In this document: positions 22,777 through 31,791 of the stretch, one piece after another
Position numbering within the stretch: position 1 is the first letter of the stretch
Layout: the number at the start of each line of letters is the position of its first letter
NCBI RefSeq assembly: GCF_026262505.1
Contig: NC_067206.1
Location: 23,203,896 to 23,267,895 of the forward strand
Length of the DNA: 64,000 nt
Source: Trichomonas vaginalis G3
Taxonomy: Eukaryota > Parabasalia > Trichomonadida > Trichomonadidae
Direction of reading: 5' to 3'
Notes under the pieces: generated by a model
Seen by the model: the letters and a program-made list of their open reading frames with translations, nothing else
Told to the model about the DNA's origin: nothing
Databases searched by the model: none
Position numbers and translations under genes: made by a program

Positions 22777-22944
22777 TATTACTCTTCGTTGCTTTGTTCA
22801 GCTTCCTTTGCTTTTTGTTCTTCTTGCTAGCTTTTTCTCGCTTTCAAGAGCAAACGTGGGTTCTTTGTCTTTCCAGCAGCTAATTGCAGGCTAGTGTTTT
22901 TCACTAAGTTTTTCTCTTTGGTTTCTCTCTGCTTTTGTTTTTTG
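22777..22944 (-). pseudogene. Basic protein gene, cut by junction (copy B)
   Basis: The C-terminal two thirds of the Lys/Ala-rich protein (8293-8547 in copy A) is present. It ends abruptly near 22944, where copy C sequence begins. Confidence 0.65.
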
Positions 22945-22963
22945 TCAACACTTTTCAAAGGAA

Positions 22964-23349
22964 ATGTCATATGGTATGCTCCCAGAAGAAGTTGTACTCT
23001 CTATGACTCATTCTTGGTATCTTGAACTCTTTCTTGCTACTGAACTTCAATGTTCCCTCAGAAGAGAGTTCGACATCTATGTTGTCAATAGTTTCTTCAT
23101 TTATGAGAGTATCTATGACTCCAGCAATTTTATCTATTCTGTACTCGGCTCTGTTAGGAAATGTTACAAACTTCTTTTGTCATCTATTTCAAACTCCATG
23201 AAATCTGTTTCATCTGTTATGACAAAAGTTGCGATAGTATTGAAGTCAACAACTCTGAAAGCAAGCGCTTCATTCTGAAGACCTAAGTTTGTTTGTAGCT
23301 TTACTGTCCCGTATTCGTTTGGGTCTGTACTTTGCAAATAGAACAACAT
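22964..23349 (-). pseudogene. Fragment of minus-strand gene left of fibre gene
   Basis: The only trace of the left part of the family 1 element. It begins MLFYLQSTDPNEYG at 23349, divergent from the fibre gene with 17 bases between the start codons, and is broken and cut off near 22950. Not recognised. The short intergenic gap contains TCATTA, which fits the trichomonad initiator pattern (TCA, pyrimidine, two A/T). Confidence 0.55.
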
Positions 23350-23366
23350 TTTATTCTCATTAAAAT

Positions 23367-26300
23367 ATGACTATTGCTGCATATGCGTATGAAACAAATG
23401 AAGCAAGAAGAGCACATGAACTAGTAAACGAAAACTCAACTTTAACCATTGAAGGCAATGATTTAGTCATTGACGATGGAAAAACTAAAAAAGTCATTGA
23501 TTTCGATACTTTTAACACTTATGACCCATTCATTACAACAAGCAAGGTTCCCATCATAAATGATGGAACGGTGCAATATATAAATTCTACAGTAGATGCC
23601 TCATTAGTGAAAGTATTAAATGTTCTCATTGAATTGTTAAAGAGCTTTCGATTTGACGACAACATTAAATGCCTAAAGAATTTAGTCATGAATGAGAAAC
23701 AAATTCTCGGCGTTGCTGGTAGCAGTAATGATGTACACCTTATGACATTAGAATATTATAACGAACATAAAGATGAACTGAAAGGAGAGAAGGGTGACAC
23801 CGGACCTCAAGGACCACAAGGAATACAAGGAATACAAGGAATACAAGGAATACAAGGACCTCAAGGCGAAAACGGTTTGGATGGAAAGGATGGAAAGGAT
23901 GGAAAAACTGCTAAATCATGGATATGGGACCTTATAAATACTGGTTTAACAGCTGCTTCATATGGAGTTCTTCAATACCAAATCGGAAAGATATGGGCGG
24001 TACTTGGTGAAGAAGTTTTAAATGACGTTAAAAATGCTTTGAACTTCATTTCAAATGGTTCGGATACTATTAAAACTTTATCTGGTTGGATGCAAGAAAC
24101 AAGGAGTCAAATAGATACTGTAAGACGTATAGCAAACAATGCACGTACGGGATTGGATACTTTACGACAAGCACAAAATACACTAAAGGAAGCAAATGAT
24201 ATTCTTGGCTCAGTATCAGACATGCATGAAGATTGGCTTAAAGGTATTGACAAATCTTTAAAAAATCACAGTCAGTCTATTGCTGACTACAAGAAAAGTA
24301 TAGATTTTTTACATAGTGCTATGGACGTACATGATGGAAGCATAAGGAACTTACTTAATGCTAACAATAACTTACCAGGAACTATTAAAGCATTTATAAA
24401 GTCCTTTGTAAAACCCGGTGCTCTAACATTTAGGTCTTTGAGAGCAAGAGCATTGAAGTCAAGAGATGCAGAAACTCCAACAGAACCTACAGAAGGAACT
24501 GAAACAACAGAAACTCCAAAAGAACCACCAAAACCAACAGCTAATGAAATATTGTTCGAATATTTTCCAAGGTACTCTGTTCTCATTGCATACATTCAAG
24601 AAATACTTAAGAAAGCAGACTTGACTTTAGGAGATGATGAAAGTTCTGTATATCTTTCGTTCCAGTTTCAAATAGCAGAACTTTTGAGACAGATATGCTT
24701 AATGTATGACAACATCTCTGATTTCACAAGATATGATGACGACCATGACCCCGAACATGGTGAAGAAGAAGTTTTACAAACATCCATTAAGACAGGAAAG
24801 GTTTTAACTCAAAGTCTCATTATTGACACCAAAGATGGCGAAGTGGACGTTCTTCAAGAGCTGAAGAAAAATACTTCTTCGGGAGGTGGTGGTAGGCATG
24901 AACTTGAAATAAATGAGATAGAAGAGAAATTAGCCGAAAAAGCAGATAAAGAACATAAACACAATATCTCCGATATAAATGAACTTCAAGCTACATTAAA
25001 TAGTAAAGCGGACAAAAATGAACTTGACGCAATGAACAAAGTTTTGAAATCTCATAAACACAACATCTCCGATATAAATGAACTTCAAGCTACATTAAAT
25101 AGTAAAGCGGACAAGAACCATGTTCATTATATAACTTCAGACGAACAGATTATAACGGACTACCATGGATATTTAACACGAAGTGATGAAGCGAAGACAA
25201 AAAATGTTAATGAAAGAAGATATAAATACATTCGTGCTAAAGGTTATGACATAAGCTGTACTGTACAGTATGATGTAGCTAAAGCACCAGAAGCATTTGG
25301 TTATACCGGTGAAATTTATGCCTCTACTTTCAATGTTAACGGTGTATTAGTTGAACCAAGATTTATGTTAAGAGTTAAGGCAAAAATAACGTTTGAAGAT
25401 GCTATTAAAAGTAAAGCTGACAAAGTTGAACTCGAAGCAACGAACAAAGTTTTGAAATCTCATAAACACAACATCTCCGATATAAATGAACTTCAAGCTA
25501 CATTAGACAGTAAAGCTGACAAGAACCATACACATAAATCCTTCACTACTGTTAGAGCAGACGACATAATATTGAACTTTGACCTTGGTTCAAGTGCACC
25601 ATTAGAAAATCCAAGTACAAGCGTAAAAGATACTCTTAACAGTTTAGATAAGAGTTGCAGGAACATTGAAAGTCATGCCAGAAACTTTGAAGCATATGAA
25701 CTACCAACAATGTTAGATAAGAAAGCAGACAAAACTTATGTAGATGAAGAACTAACAAAGAAATTTTCGAAACCAGATACAATGACATTTACAACAGAAA
25801 TTATAAATGGTGAACCAGCAACTCCATTTGAATTTGTTAGAGGTCTTCAACCAGATACTTTTGAATTTTTCTTGGATAATTCTATTGAACTAACATTACA
25901 TTATAAAAGTGGAACAAATGCAACATTTCATCCGGGAGATACATTCCAAATGGTATTTAATGACATAAGTTCTTTAGAATATGTTTATAGAGTTATGAGC
26001 ATATATGATTTAATATATCCTATAGGAGCTGTTTATACGTCTATGAATCCAATAAATCCAAACACTTTATTTGGTGGTAGATGGTATGAAATAGTTGACA
26101 GTTTTCCATTCTACACTAATACTCAGTCAATGAAGATGGGAGGTTCAAAGAAAATAGGTATTGAAAACCTTCCTTCACATATGCATAGGTTCAGTGGAAG
26201 AACATCTGTGGAAGGAAACCATTCACATTCAATAACAAAAAGAGGTTATACAAATCTTGCAGCGGGTTCGGATAGACAGGGAATGCATAGATATGATATC

Positions 26301-26453
26301 ACAACTGACCCCAAAGATGTTAGCACAGGTATTTTCTGTGGAACTGCAGGAAATCATACACATGTTGTAGCTGGTATTACAGACCCAGCAGGTAATGGAA
26401 AAGATTATATGCCTCCTTATATAACAATGCACGCTTGGATACGAGTTGGTTAA
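23367..26453 (+). CDS. Collagen-like fibre protein with tail-collar-type head
   Basis: A 1028-aa fibre. After an N-terminal domain of about 135 residues comes a Gly-X-Y collagen-like stretch (residues about 137-181, with repeated GIQ triplets), then long coiled-coil segments, a Pro/Thr/Glu linker near 367-392, repeated SKADKN/HKHNISDINELQATL units typical of trimeric phage fibres, and a C-terminal head (from about residue 885) with HSHSIT and AGSDRQGM that resembles phage tail-collar/gp10-type receptor-binding domains. The likely role is host attachment of a virion. Looks whole. A related head is at 54776-55216. Confidence 0.8.
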   Translation: MTIAAYAYETNEARRAHELVNENSTLTIEGNDLVIDDGKTKKVIDFDTFNTYDPFITTSKVPIINDGTVQYINSTVDASLVKVLNVLIELLKSFRFDDNIKCLKNLVMNEKQILGVAGSSNDVHLMTLEYYNEHKDELKGEKGDTGPQGPQGIQGIQGIQGIQGPQGENGLDGKDGKDGKTAKSWIWDLINTGLTAASYGVLQYQIGKIWAVLGEEVLNDVKNALNFISNGSDTIKTLSGWMQETRSQIDTVRRIANNARTGLDTLRQAQNTLKEANDILGSVSDMHEDWLKGIDKSLKNHSQSIADYKKSIDFLHSAMDVHDGSIRNLLNANNNLPGTIKAFIKSFVKPGALTFRSLRARALKSRDAETPTEPTEGTETTETPKEPPKPTANEILFEYFPRYSVLIAYIQEILKKADLTLGDDESSVYLSFQFQIAELLRQICLMYDNISDFTRYDDDHDPEHGEEEVLQTSIKTGKVLTQSLIIDTKDGEVDVLQELKKNTSSGGGGRHELEINEIEEKLAEKADKEHKHNISDINELQATLNSKADKNELDAMNKVLKSHKHNISDINELQATLNSKADKNHVHYITSDEQIITDYHGYLTRSDEAKTKNVNERRYKYIRAKGYDISCTVQYDVAKAPEAFGYTGEIYASTFNVNGVLVEPRFMLRVKAKITFEDAIKSKADKVELEATNKVLKSHKHNISDINELQATLDSKADKNHTHKSFTTVRADDIILNFDLGSSAPLENPSTSVKDTLNSLDKSCRNIESHARNFEAYELPTMLDKKADKTYVDEELTKKFSKPDTMTFTTEIINGEPATPFEFVRGLQPDTFEFFLDNSIELTLHYKSGTNATFHPGDTFQMVFNDISSLEYVYRVMSIYDLIYPIGAVYTSMNPINPNTLFGGRWYEIVDSFPFYTNTQSMKMGGSKKIGIENLPSHMHRFSGRTSVEGNHSHSITKRGYTNLAAGSDRQGMHRYDITTDPKDVSTGIFCGTAGNHTHVVAGITDPAGNGKDYMPPYITMHAWIRVG

Positions 26454-26472
26454 AATCTTTAACTTTACATAA

Positions 26473-27558
26473 ATGAGCTTGAAAGAAGTATTCGAACAAC
26501 ATCCATGGAGGTCATTTAAGAAATTCAATGAAGCTGCAAAGAGTTGGGGATTTACTAACAGAGCTGAAGTGAAAAGGTTCTTTGACAAAAATGTTGTACA
26601 TCAAACAAAAATAAACCCTTACGACTACTTTTTACCAATTTACTCCAACACTCCTGACGCATACCAATTTGACACTCTCATTCAAAGCAGAAAAGGAGGA
26701 CATAAACCATTCCTCATCTTCATAAATGTTAACACTCGTAAAGCATATGCATATCCAATGAAAAATAAAGGAACTCGTGAAGTGTTAAGAGTTTTACAAA
26801 AGTTTGTAGCAGAACATAACCCAAGTACTTTAACATCAGACCAAGACAGTGCATACCTCAGCAATGAAATCACAGAATTTCTCATTAAGCATAACATAAC
26901 TCACTACACTACTGAAGACCATAACCATAACATACTCGGCATCATAAACCGCTTCATAAGAACGCTCAGAGATTTAAATCAAGAGCGAGACTTTACCGAA
27001 GAAACAATGAAACATTTTCTCGAAGTATATAATTCCTCAACACATTCTACAACAGGACATACACCAAATTCAATGACACAACAACAAGAAGAAAAGTATA
27101 TACAAAAGAAACGAAGCCAAACACAAAATATCAGAAATTCAACACAATTTACCCTCATTCCTGGTACAAAAGTTCGTGTAGTTCTTGACGACAAACCGTT
27201 GACAAAGAAACGTTTAAGGTTAAGTAGAAACTATTATATCGTAGACTCTACACAAGGTAATGGATATCTTATAAAAGCTGCTGACGACTCCATAGCATTT
27301 TACCCTCGACATAAGTTAGTTGAAAGTAGTAATGGCAAACTTGCTGAAACCATTGACGAAGCAAAGCGAGGAGTGGTTATTGAAATACTTGGCTACAACA
27401 TAAACGATGACACTTATAAAGTAAGATATGAAGGAGGTGTTGAAGATGTTATACCATCTAAGAACTTGAGAGAGTCAAAGCCAACACATCTGGGACCATT
27501 AGAGCGGGAGTACTGGAAAGACAAAAATATGCCAGAAAGAATAAGAAAATTCTTCTAA
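26473..27558 (+). CDS. int: Retroviral-type (rve) integrase
   Basis: A 361-aa integrase of the Polinton type, 19 bases downstream of the fibre gene. A catalytic RNase H-fold core starts near YQFD (residue about 66), continues through TSDQDSAYLS (about 120-130) and the helix with FIRTLRDLN. The C-terminal region holds an SH3/chromo-like segment (TYKVRYEGGVEDVIPS). It would insert element ends into host DNA. Appears as one open frame. A family 2 relative is at 52410-53915. Confidence 0.85.
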   Translation: MSLKEVFEQHPWRSFKKFNEAAKSWGFTNRAEVKRFFDKNVVHQTKINPYDYFLPIYSNTPDAYQFDTLIQSRKGGHKPFLIFINVNTRKAYAYPMKNKGTREVLRVLQKFVAEHNPSTLTSDQDSAYLSNEITEFLIKHNITHYTTEDHNHNILGIINRFIRTLRDLNQERDFTEETMKHFLEVYNSSTHSTTGHTPNSMTQQQEEKYIQKKRSQTQNIRNSTQFTLIPGTKVRVVLDDKPLTKKRLRLSRNYYIVDSTQGNGYLIKAADDSIAFYPRHKLVESSNGKLAETIDEAKRGVVIEILGYNINDDTYKVRYEGGVEDVIPSKNLRESKPTHLGPLEREYWKDKNMPERIRKFF

Positions 27559-27635
27559 CTTTTTCATTAGATGTAAATCAGACATGAATGAGAACAGTCA
27601 TGATATCATTAATGGTACCATTTATTTACACCAAA

Positions 27636-27694
27636 AAATAATGTTTATGTTAGAATGTTAGATCTAACACGTTTTCTAACCACTTTTCTAACAT
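27636..27694. repeat. Left arm of 59-bp inverted repeat (copy C)
   Basis: Reverse complement of 28741-28799 with about two mismatches. Contains the palindrome GTTAGATCTAAC. The pair encloses exactly the 312-aa gene. Confidence 0.88.
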
Positions 27695-27796
27695 GGTCTA
27701 AAACTCTCGAAAATCATGAATTTTTGACATTTCCTTATGAAAGAAAAATAACGCTAATTTTTTTCTAAGAAAAATTTTTATCTTGTATGTAAAGAT

Positions 27797-28735
27797 ATGA
27801 TTTCAACAATCGGCACAACAACAATTCAAACTACAGCACCAAACTCGTTAGTCATGAATCCAACATCTATGTTAGTAGAGATGAAAAGCTTCATTCCTTC
27901 TTCATATACTTTCGAAACAAAAATCCAGAAGATAAAGCAAGAACTTTTAACAAGTAATTTAGACTGTAGTGCGAAAGATGAAACAAATGAACAGTATCTT
28001 TATGAAATGCAGGACATTATTGACCATTTACCCAAATTGCCTGAAATCCAACAACAAAAACTAACTATTCCTGAATTCGACGAAATTGAAGTCAAAACAA
28101 CTGACTCAGTAGAAATAAAGAAGTTCATACGTAAAGTAAATTATGAATTCCTTGGTTTTCATTGCAACCATAAAGTTATGGACAAAGATTGCGACATGGT
28201 TTATAAGAATGTTTCTGACATATATAAATCTGAAGAATTTAAGACCTACGATAACTTTGTTTCATTAGTTGCTGAATGTGTTTGGGAAATAAGAGATAAA
28301 GATAGAAGAGGCAAAGTATGGAACGAACAACTAAGACCCGCTATGTTTGAGATGAAGAGAGCAATTGACGCCTTAGTTGTTTTAGCAGGTCAAATTTCAA
28401 TGTATAACGCAAAAATGAACCCGCAATGTTCAAAATGTAAGGCAGCGATGAGGAAATATAACTACTCCGTCAAAGAGATAGAAAGAATGAGAAACGACTA
28501 TGCAGATTTAAAGAAAGAAGTAGAAAAGCCAGCAGAAGATAAAATGGACATGTTAGCATTTCTGAACAAAAATTATCCAACTGCTGACGATTTCCTTCTA
28601 TCTGACGTCAAGAAGAAATATAAAGAAACCTTCGGCATTGTTAAAACATTCGATGTACTAAAAGAAGAAATAGAAGCTACAAAACTGTTTAAAGTCATGA
28701 ACCATCGCAACATATACCATGTAAAACGCTTGTAA
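27797..28735 (+). CDS. 312-aa Maverick protein, unknown function
   Basis: Not recognised. The first 110 residues are Thr/Ser-rich then acidic and likely flexible. A central conserved-looking part has His and Cys residues (FHCNHKVMDKDCDM), then CSKCK, a coiled coil, and a C-terminal helical domain. The scattered Cys/His could bind zinc (inference). It follows the integrase by 240 bases and is framed by 59-bp inverted repeats. ATG at 27797 follows a TTTTTATC-type leader. Looks whole. Confidence 0.7.
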   Translation: MISTIGTTTIQTTAPNSLVMNPTSMLVEMKSFIPSSYTFETKIQKIKQELLTSNLDCSAKDETNEQYLYEMQDIIDHLPKLPEIQQQKLTIPEFDEIEVKTTDSVEIKKFIRKVNYEFLGFHCNHKVMDKDCDMVYKNVSDIYKSEEFKTYDNFVSLVAECVWEIRDKDRRGKVWNEQLRPAMFEMKRAIDALVVLAGQISMYNAKMNPQCSKCKAAMRKYNYSVKEIERMRNDYADLKKEVEKPAEDKMDMLAFLNKNYPTADDFLLSDVKKKYKETFGIVKTFDVLKEEIEATKLFKVMNHRNIYHVKRL

Positions 28736-28740
28736 ATAGT

Positions 28741-28799
28741 TATGTTAGAAAAGAGGTTAGAAAACGTGTTAGATCTAACATGCTAACATAAACATTATT
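28741..28799. repeat. Right arm of 59-bp inverted repeat (copy C)
   Basis: Pairs with 27636-27694. It starts within a few bases of the stop codon of the 312-aa gene, so it could double as a terminator hairpin (palindromic core GTTAGATCTAAC). Confidence 0.88.
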
Positions 28800-29020
28800 T
28801 TTGCTGAATTCAGCACAAAATTCTGAGTAAAATGACATATGGCACGTGTCAAACCGTTGAGTTTTCACAAATTTTAAAAATTGCTGCGGAAAGTTCGTCA
28901 AAAAAGTGAAGGTTCCCGACGGTTTCAAACCGCCATACTTTACATGAAGATAGTTTACAATGTCAACTAAATATCATGTACGATAGAAACGGTTATGTAA
29001 AGTTTACATTTTGTAAAGTT

Positions 29021-29370
29021 TTGTCCTGATTCAAGACAAGTCTTGTATTTTTTCAGAACAAGTCTTGTATTTTTTCAGAACAAGTCTTGTATTTTTTCAA
29101 GACAAATCTTGTCCTGATTCAGAACAAGTCTTGCACTTTTTAGTCAGTTTTTCTTGTAAAGTTCTCAAATTTGAGAACAATTGTCCTGATTCAAGACAAG
29201 TCTTGTATTTTTTCAGAACAAGTCTTGTATTTTTTCAGAACAAGTCTTGTATTTTTTCAAGACAAATCTTGTCCTGATTCAGAACAAGTCTTGTATTTTT
29301 TCAGAACAAGTCTTGTATTTTTTCAAGACAAATCTTGTCCTGATTCAGAACAAGTCTTGCACTTTTTCAG
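29021..29370. repeat. CAAGTCTTG tandem repeat field (copy C)
   Basis: Same arrangement as 651-1000 in copy A: ten CAAGTCTTG and three CAAATCTTG words, mostly at 22-bp spacing. Confidence 0.85.
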
Positions 29371-29731
29371 GAAATCCTATCGTCTAACTTTACAAATGTC
29401 ACTTTTTCAACATGATTGCATTTTGGTCGGGAAACAACTTTCTCTCAATTTTGTCACTTTTTTCTATCGTCGTGTTTTGTCACTTTTCCCTCAGGGTGTG
29501 TGTCAGAAAATATCCAAAATCTTTATAGCCTCGTATCTCCTTCAATTCTTGACGGCTTGACATGTATGACACACCATTCAATTCAGAATTATGTGCTGAA
29601 TCTTATGACCTTCATTTGTTCGTGACTTCTTTTCACATATGTAACCCTGAATTTTTAACATTTCTTTAACACAGAAAAATAAAGTTAGTTTTATTTTTAT
29701 TTATTTTTTTATTTTGTATGTAAGGACAGAT
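29371..29731. other. Pyrimidine-rich leader (copy C)
   Basis: Same as 1001-1361; no gene supported. Confidence 0.5.
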
Positions 29732-30334
29732 ATGTCAACAACAGAGAACACAACAACTGCTATCGTTCATGAAGCCATAAATGAAGAATACGAGTGGGTT
29801 CAGTTTAACAAACAACTCCGTCTCATTCGTTCGGTCAAAGACGATATGTACCAAATGCAAAGTATTTTGACAGCATGTTTTGCTCCAGACACTAAACACG
29901 CAGACGACTGGTTCAAAAACCAAAGCACACAAGAACTTTTGAGTGAAATTTCTCTAGACCGACTTTTTTCGGTCTTGCATAAAACACATGAAAATCGTAA
30001 AAATTTGCCAATAAATTTAAGAGGTTATTATGTTCATAGACTTTTAGTAAATGCAGTTGCAATGTGGGCTTCTCCTCGTTATGCATGGCATGTTTACAGA
30101 CTTCTTGACGAAATTCATAGACAAGAACGTGGAGAGATGGAAAAGAAACTTCAAGCAAAAGATGAAGTCATTGAATCCAAAGACAAAAGCATACAGAAAA
30201 GAATACCACGTTCAGTACCAAAAGGAAAGGAAAAGAGTTATAAGTATATGATATATACTGAAGAGTTGGAGAAAGAAGAAGAAAGATATGGTTATGTTGC
30301 ATTTAGTCAGAAGAAACAACAAAAGCTTTTATGA
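29732..30334 (+). CDS. KilA-N domain protein (copy C)
   Basis: The same KilA-N domain as the copy A gene at 1362, with a longer C-terminus (ELEKEEERYGYVAFSQKK) in this copy. About 200 aa: flexible start, KilA-N near residues 20-130, then a coiled coil. ATG at 29732 chosen over the upstream TTG. The following 88-aa frame overlaps its end. Confidence 0.75.
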   Translation: MSTTENTTTAIVHEAINEEYEWVQFNKQLRLIRSVKDDMYQMQSILTACFAPDTKHADDWFKNQSTQELLSEISLDRLFSVLHKTHENRKNLPINLRGYYVHRLLVNAVAMWASPRYAWHVYRLLDEIHRQERGEMEKKLQAKDEVIESKDKSIQKRIPRSVPKGKEKSYKYMIYTEELEKEEERYGYVAFSQKKQQKLL

Positions 30335-30554
30335 CCTTGCTAAGATTTACAAATCTGACAGAAACTGGTTCTATCGTGAAAACTTACCGATTTCAATGAC
30401 ACCGAATGAGCAAATAAAGGAAATTGTCAAAAATACTCTTCCTCAAACACACTATGACATCAAAGGTTGCACAATACTTACATTCAAAGAAGACTTAACA
30501 TTACTGAAGGAAAAAATAACAGAATATTTCGATAACTTCAAAGAGGAAGAATAA
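30288..30554 (+). CDS. 88-aa protein overlapping KilA-N gene end
   Basis: Identical in sequence to 1919-2185 of copy A. Unknown family; probably works with or belongs to the KilA-N protein. Confidence 0.5.
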   Translation: MVMLHLVRRNNKSFYDLAKIYKSDRNWFYRENLPISMTPNEQIKEIVKNTLPQTHYDIKGCTILTFKEDLTLLKEKITEYFDNFKEEE

Positions 30555-30608
30555 AAAAATCTAAGCTAATTTTATTTTTTTATAAAATTTTATCTCATAT
30601 GAAAGAAC

Positions 30609-30824
30609 ATGAATTTAGAATATTCGGAACTCATGACAGAAGAAGAGAACGAACAACATGTAAAAGATTATGCAAAATTTCTGAAGACATACAAAGCATT
30701 TAAACAATATCTAAATGCTTCTAAAGATTATGCAAAATTTCTGAAGGTATATAAAGCTTATGAAAAAGCGTATGAAAAGTTTATACATTGGGGAATTGTT
30801 GTAAAATATCGATATGAAGACTAA
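30609..30824 (+). CDS. 71-aa protein with internal duplication (copy C)
   Basis: Identical to 2241-2456: two DYAKFLK units. Function unknown. Confidence 0.55.
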   Translation: MNLEYSELMTEEENEQHVKDYAKFLKTYKAFKQYLNASKDYAKFLKVYKAYEKAYEKFIHWGIVVKYRYED

Positions 30825-30842
30825 CCAAAAATATATTTTTGC

Positions 30843-31316
30843 TTAAATGACGTCAGGGTCAATTTCTTCAACCATTTCACTTCCTTCGTCAATGTCAATA
30901 GAAGCTTCTTCAACCTTTGGTAAGAACTTTTGTATAACATCTTTGTTCGTTATTGTTTTCAGAGATGAAGAATAATATTTCACATTTGTTTCACCCTTCT
31001 TATATTCTTTCTGTTCGGAAAGATTCATAGCAATACTGAAGAAGTCAATGTTGGAGTTCTTTATAATAGTATAATGAGTATCTTTGACATTCACGAAGAA
31101 ACCCTTTTGTTTCAAAACTACTGCTAACTCTTGTGAAGTATAACGTTTGCGGTCAATGACAATAGCTAATGGTCTGACATACTGACCAAACTTAGATTCT
31201 TTCACAAACTTCTTGTTAAAGATAACATTGACGTTTGAAGCATTATTGAACTCATTCTTGATGACAGTAGCGAGAGCATTGTATGAAAAGAACTTGCAAT
31301 CTTGCATGTGTTTCAT
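30843..31316 (-). CDS. 157-aa unknown protein
   Basis: Mixed alpha/beta N-terminal 95 residues (HMQDCKFFSYNALA start; RKRYTSQELAVVLKQKG looks like a helix-turn-helix or winged-helix piece), then Lys/Ser-rich, then an acidic tail ending EEIDPDVI. Could be a small DNA-binding protein (weak inference). Looks whole here; its relatives in copies A and B are broken. Confidence 0.6.
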   Translation of the reverse strand: MKHMQDCKFFSYNALATVIKNEFNNASNVNVIFNKKFVKESKFGQYVRPLAIVIDRKRYTSQELAVVLKQKGFFVNVKDTHYTIIKNSNIDFFSIAMNLSEQKEYKKGETNVKYYSSSLKTITNKDVIQKFLPKVEEASIDIDEGSEMVEEIDPDVI

Positions 31317-31405
31317 TAAAATAAAAATATTAAATTATTTTGAAAAATAACTTAAAAAAATCTAATCTAATTTTTTCAAAAAATATTTTTTATCCGATAG
31401 AAAAG

Positions 31406-31741
31406 ATGACAGAAAAATTAACTTTTTACATAGCGCCAGACCCTTCTTGCCCACATCTTTTTAAGCCACAATATATATTCATAGAACTAAATAGAGAAAG
31501 CGAAATTCTACAAATAGAAGAAAGCGAATATTCTACAAACAGAGACATATAGAGCTAGATAACGAAACTGGATATGCACTATTCTGGTTAGATTGTCCTT
31601 ATGAAATGTATGAAAAGGCTTATATGAAAATATAGAAAATATTGTCATGAAAACAATATAAGACCAAGCTCTAGAGAAAAATTCTATGCTGGTATAAAAC
31701 ATCTTTTCGAAGTTCGGAATGGCAAATATAGAAAGAAATAA
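31406..31741 (+). pseudogene. 114-aa gene (copy C, broken)
   Basis: Counterpart of 3038-3382. Broken, with a few breaks. Confidence 0.65.
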
Positions 31742-31791
31742 TTTTCTAAGTTATTTTTTCAAAAATATTTTTTTTTTATTTCCTACTAAAG

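Larger units (their letters stand above)
10909..22944. mobile_element. Maverick family 1, copy B (badly broken, both ends missing)
   Basis: Sequence follows 25403-36780 of copy C in the same order and orientation: fibre end, integrase, 312-aa gene, repeat field, KilA-N, small genes, PolB, penton-like, start of the basic gene. It is broken by well over a hundred small insertions and deletions but shows few base substitutions. This is unusual for ageing and may reflect poor sequence quality. Neither terminal repeat is present. Confidence 0.85.

Noticed and set aside
23779-23915. Host collagen gene
   Set aside because: The Gly-X-Y stretch is short and lies within a fibre with coiled coils and a phage-like head, next to an integrase.
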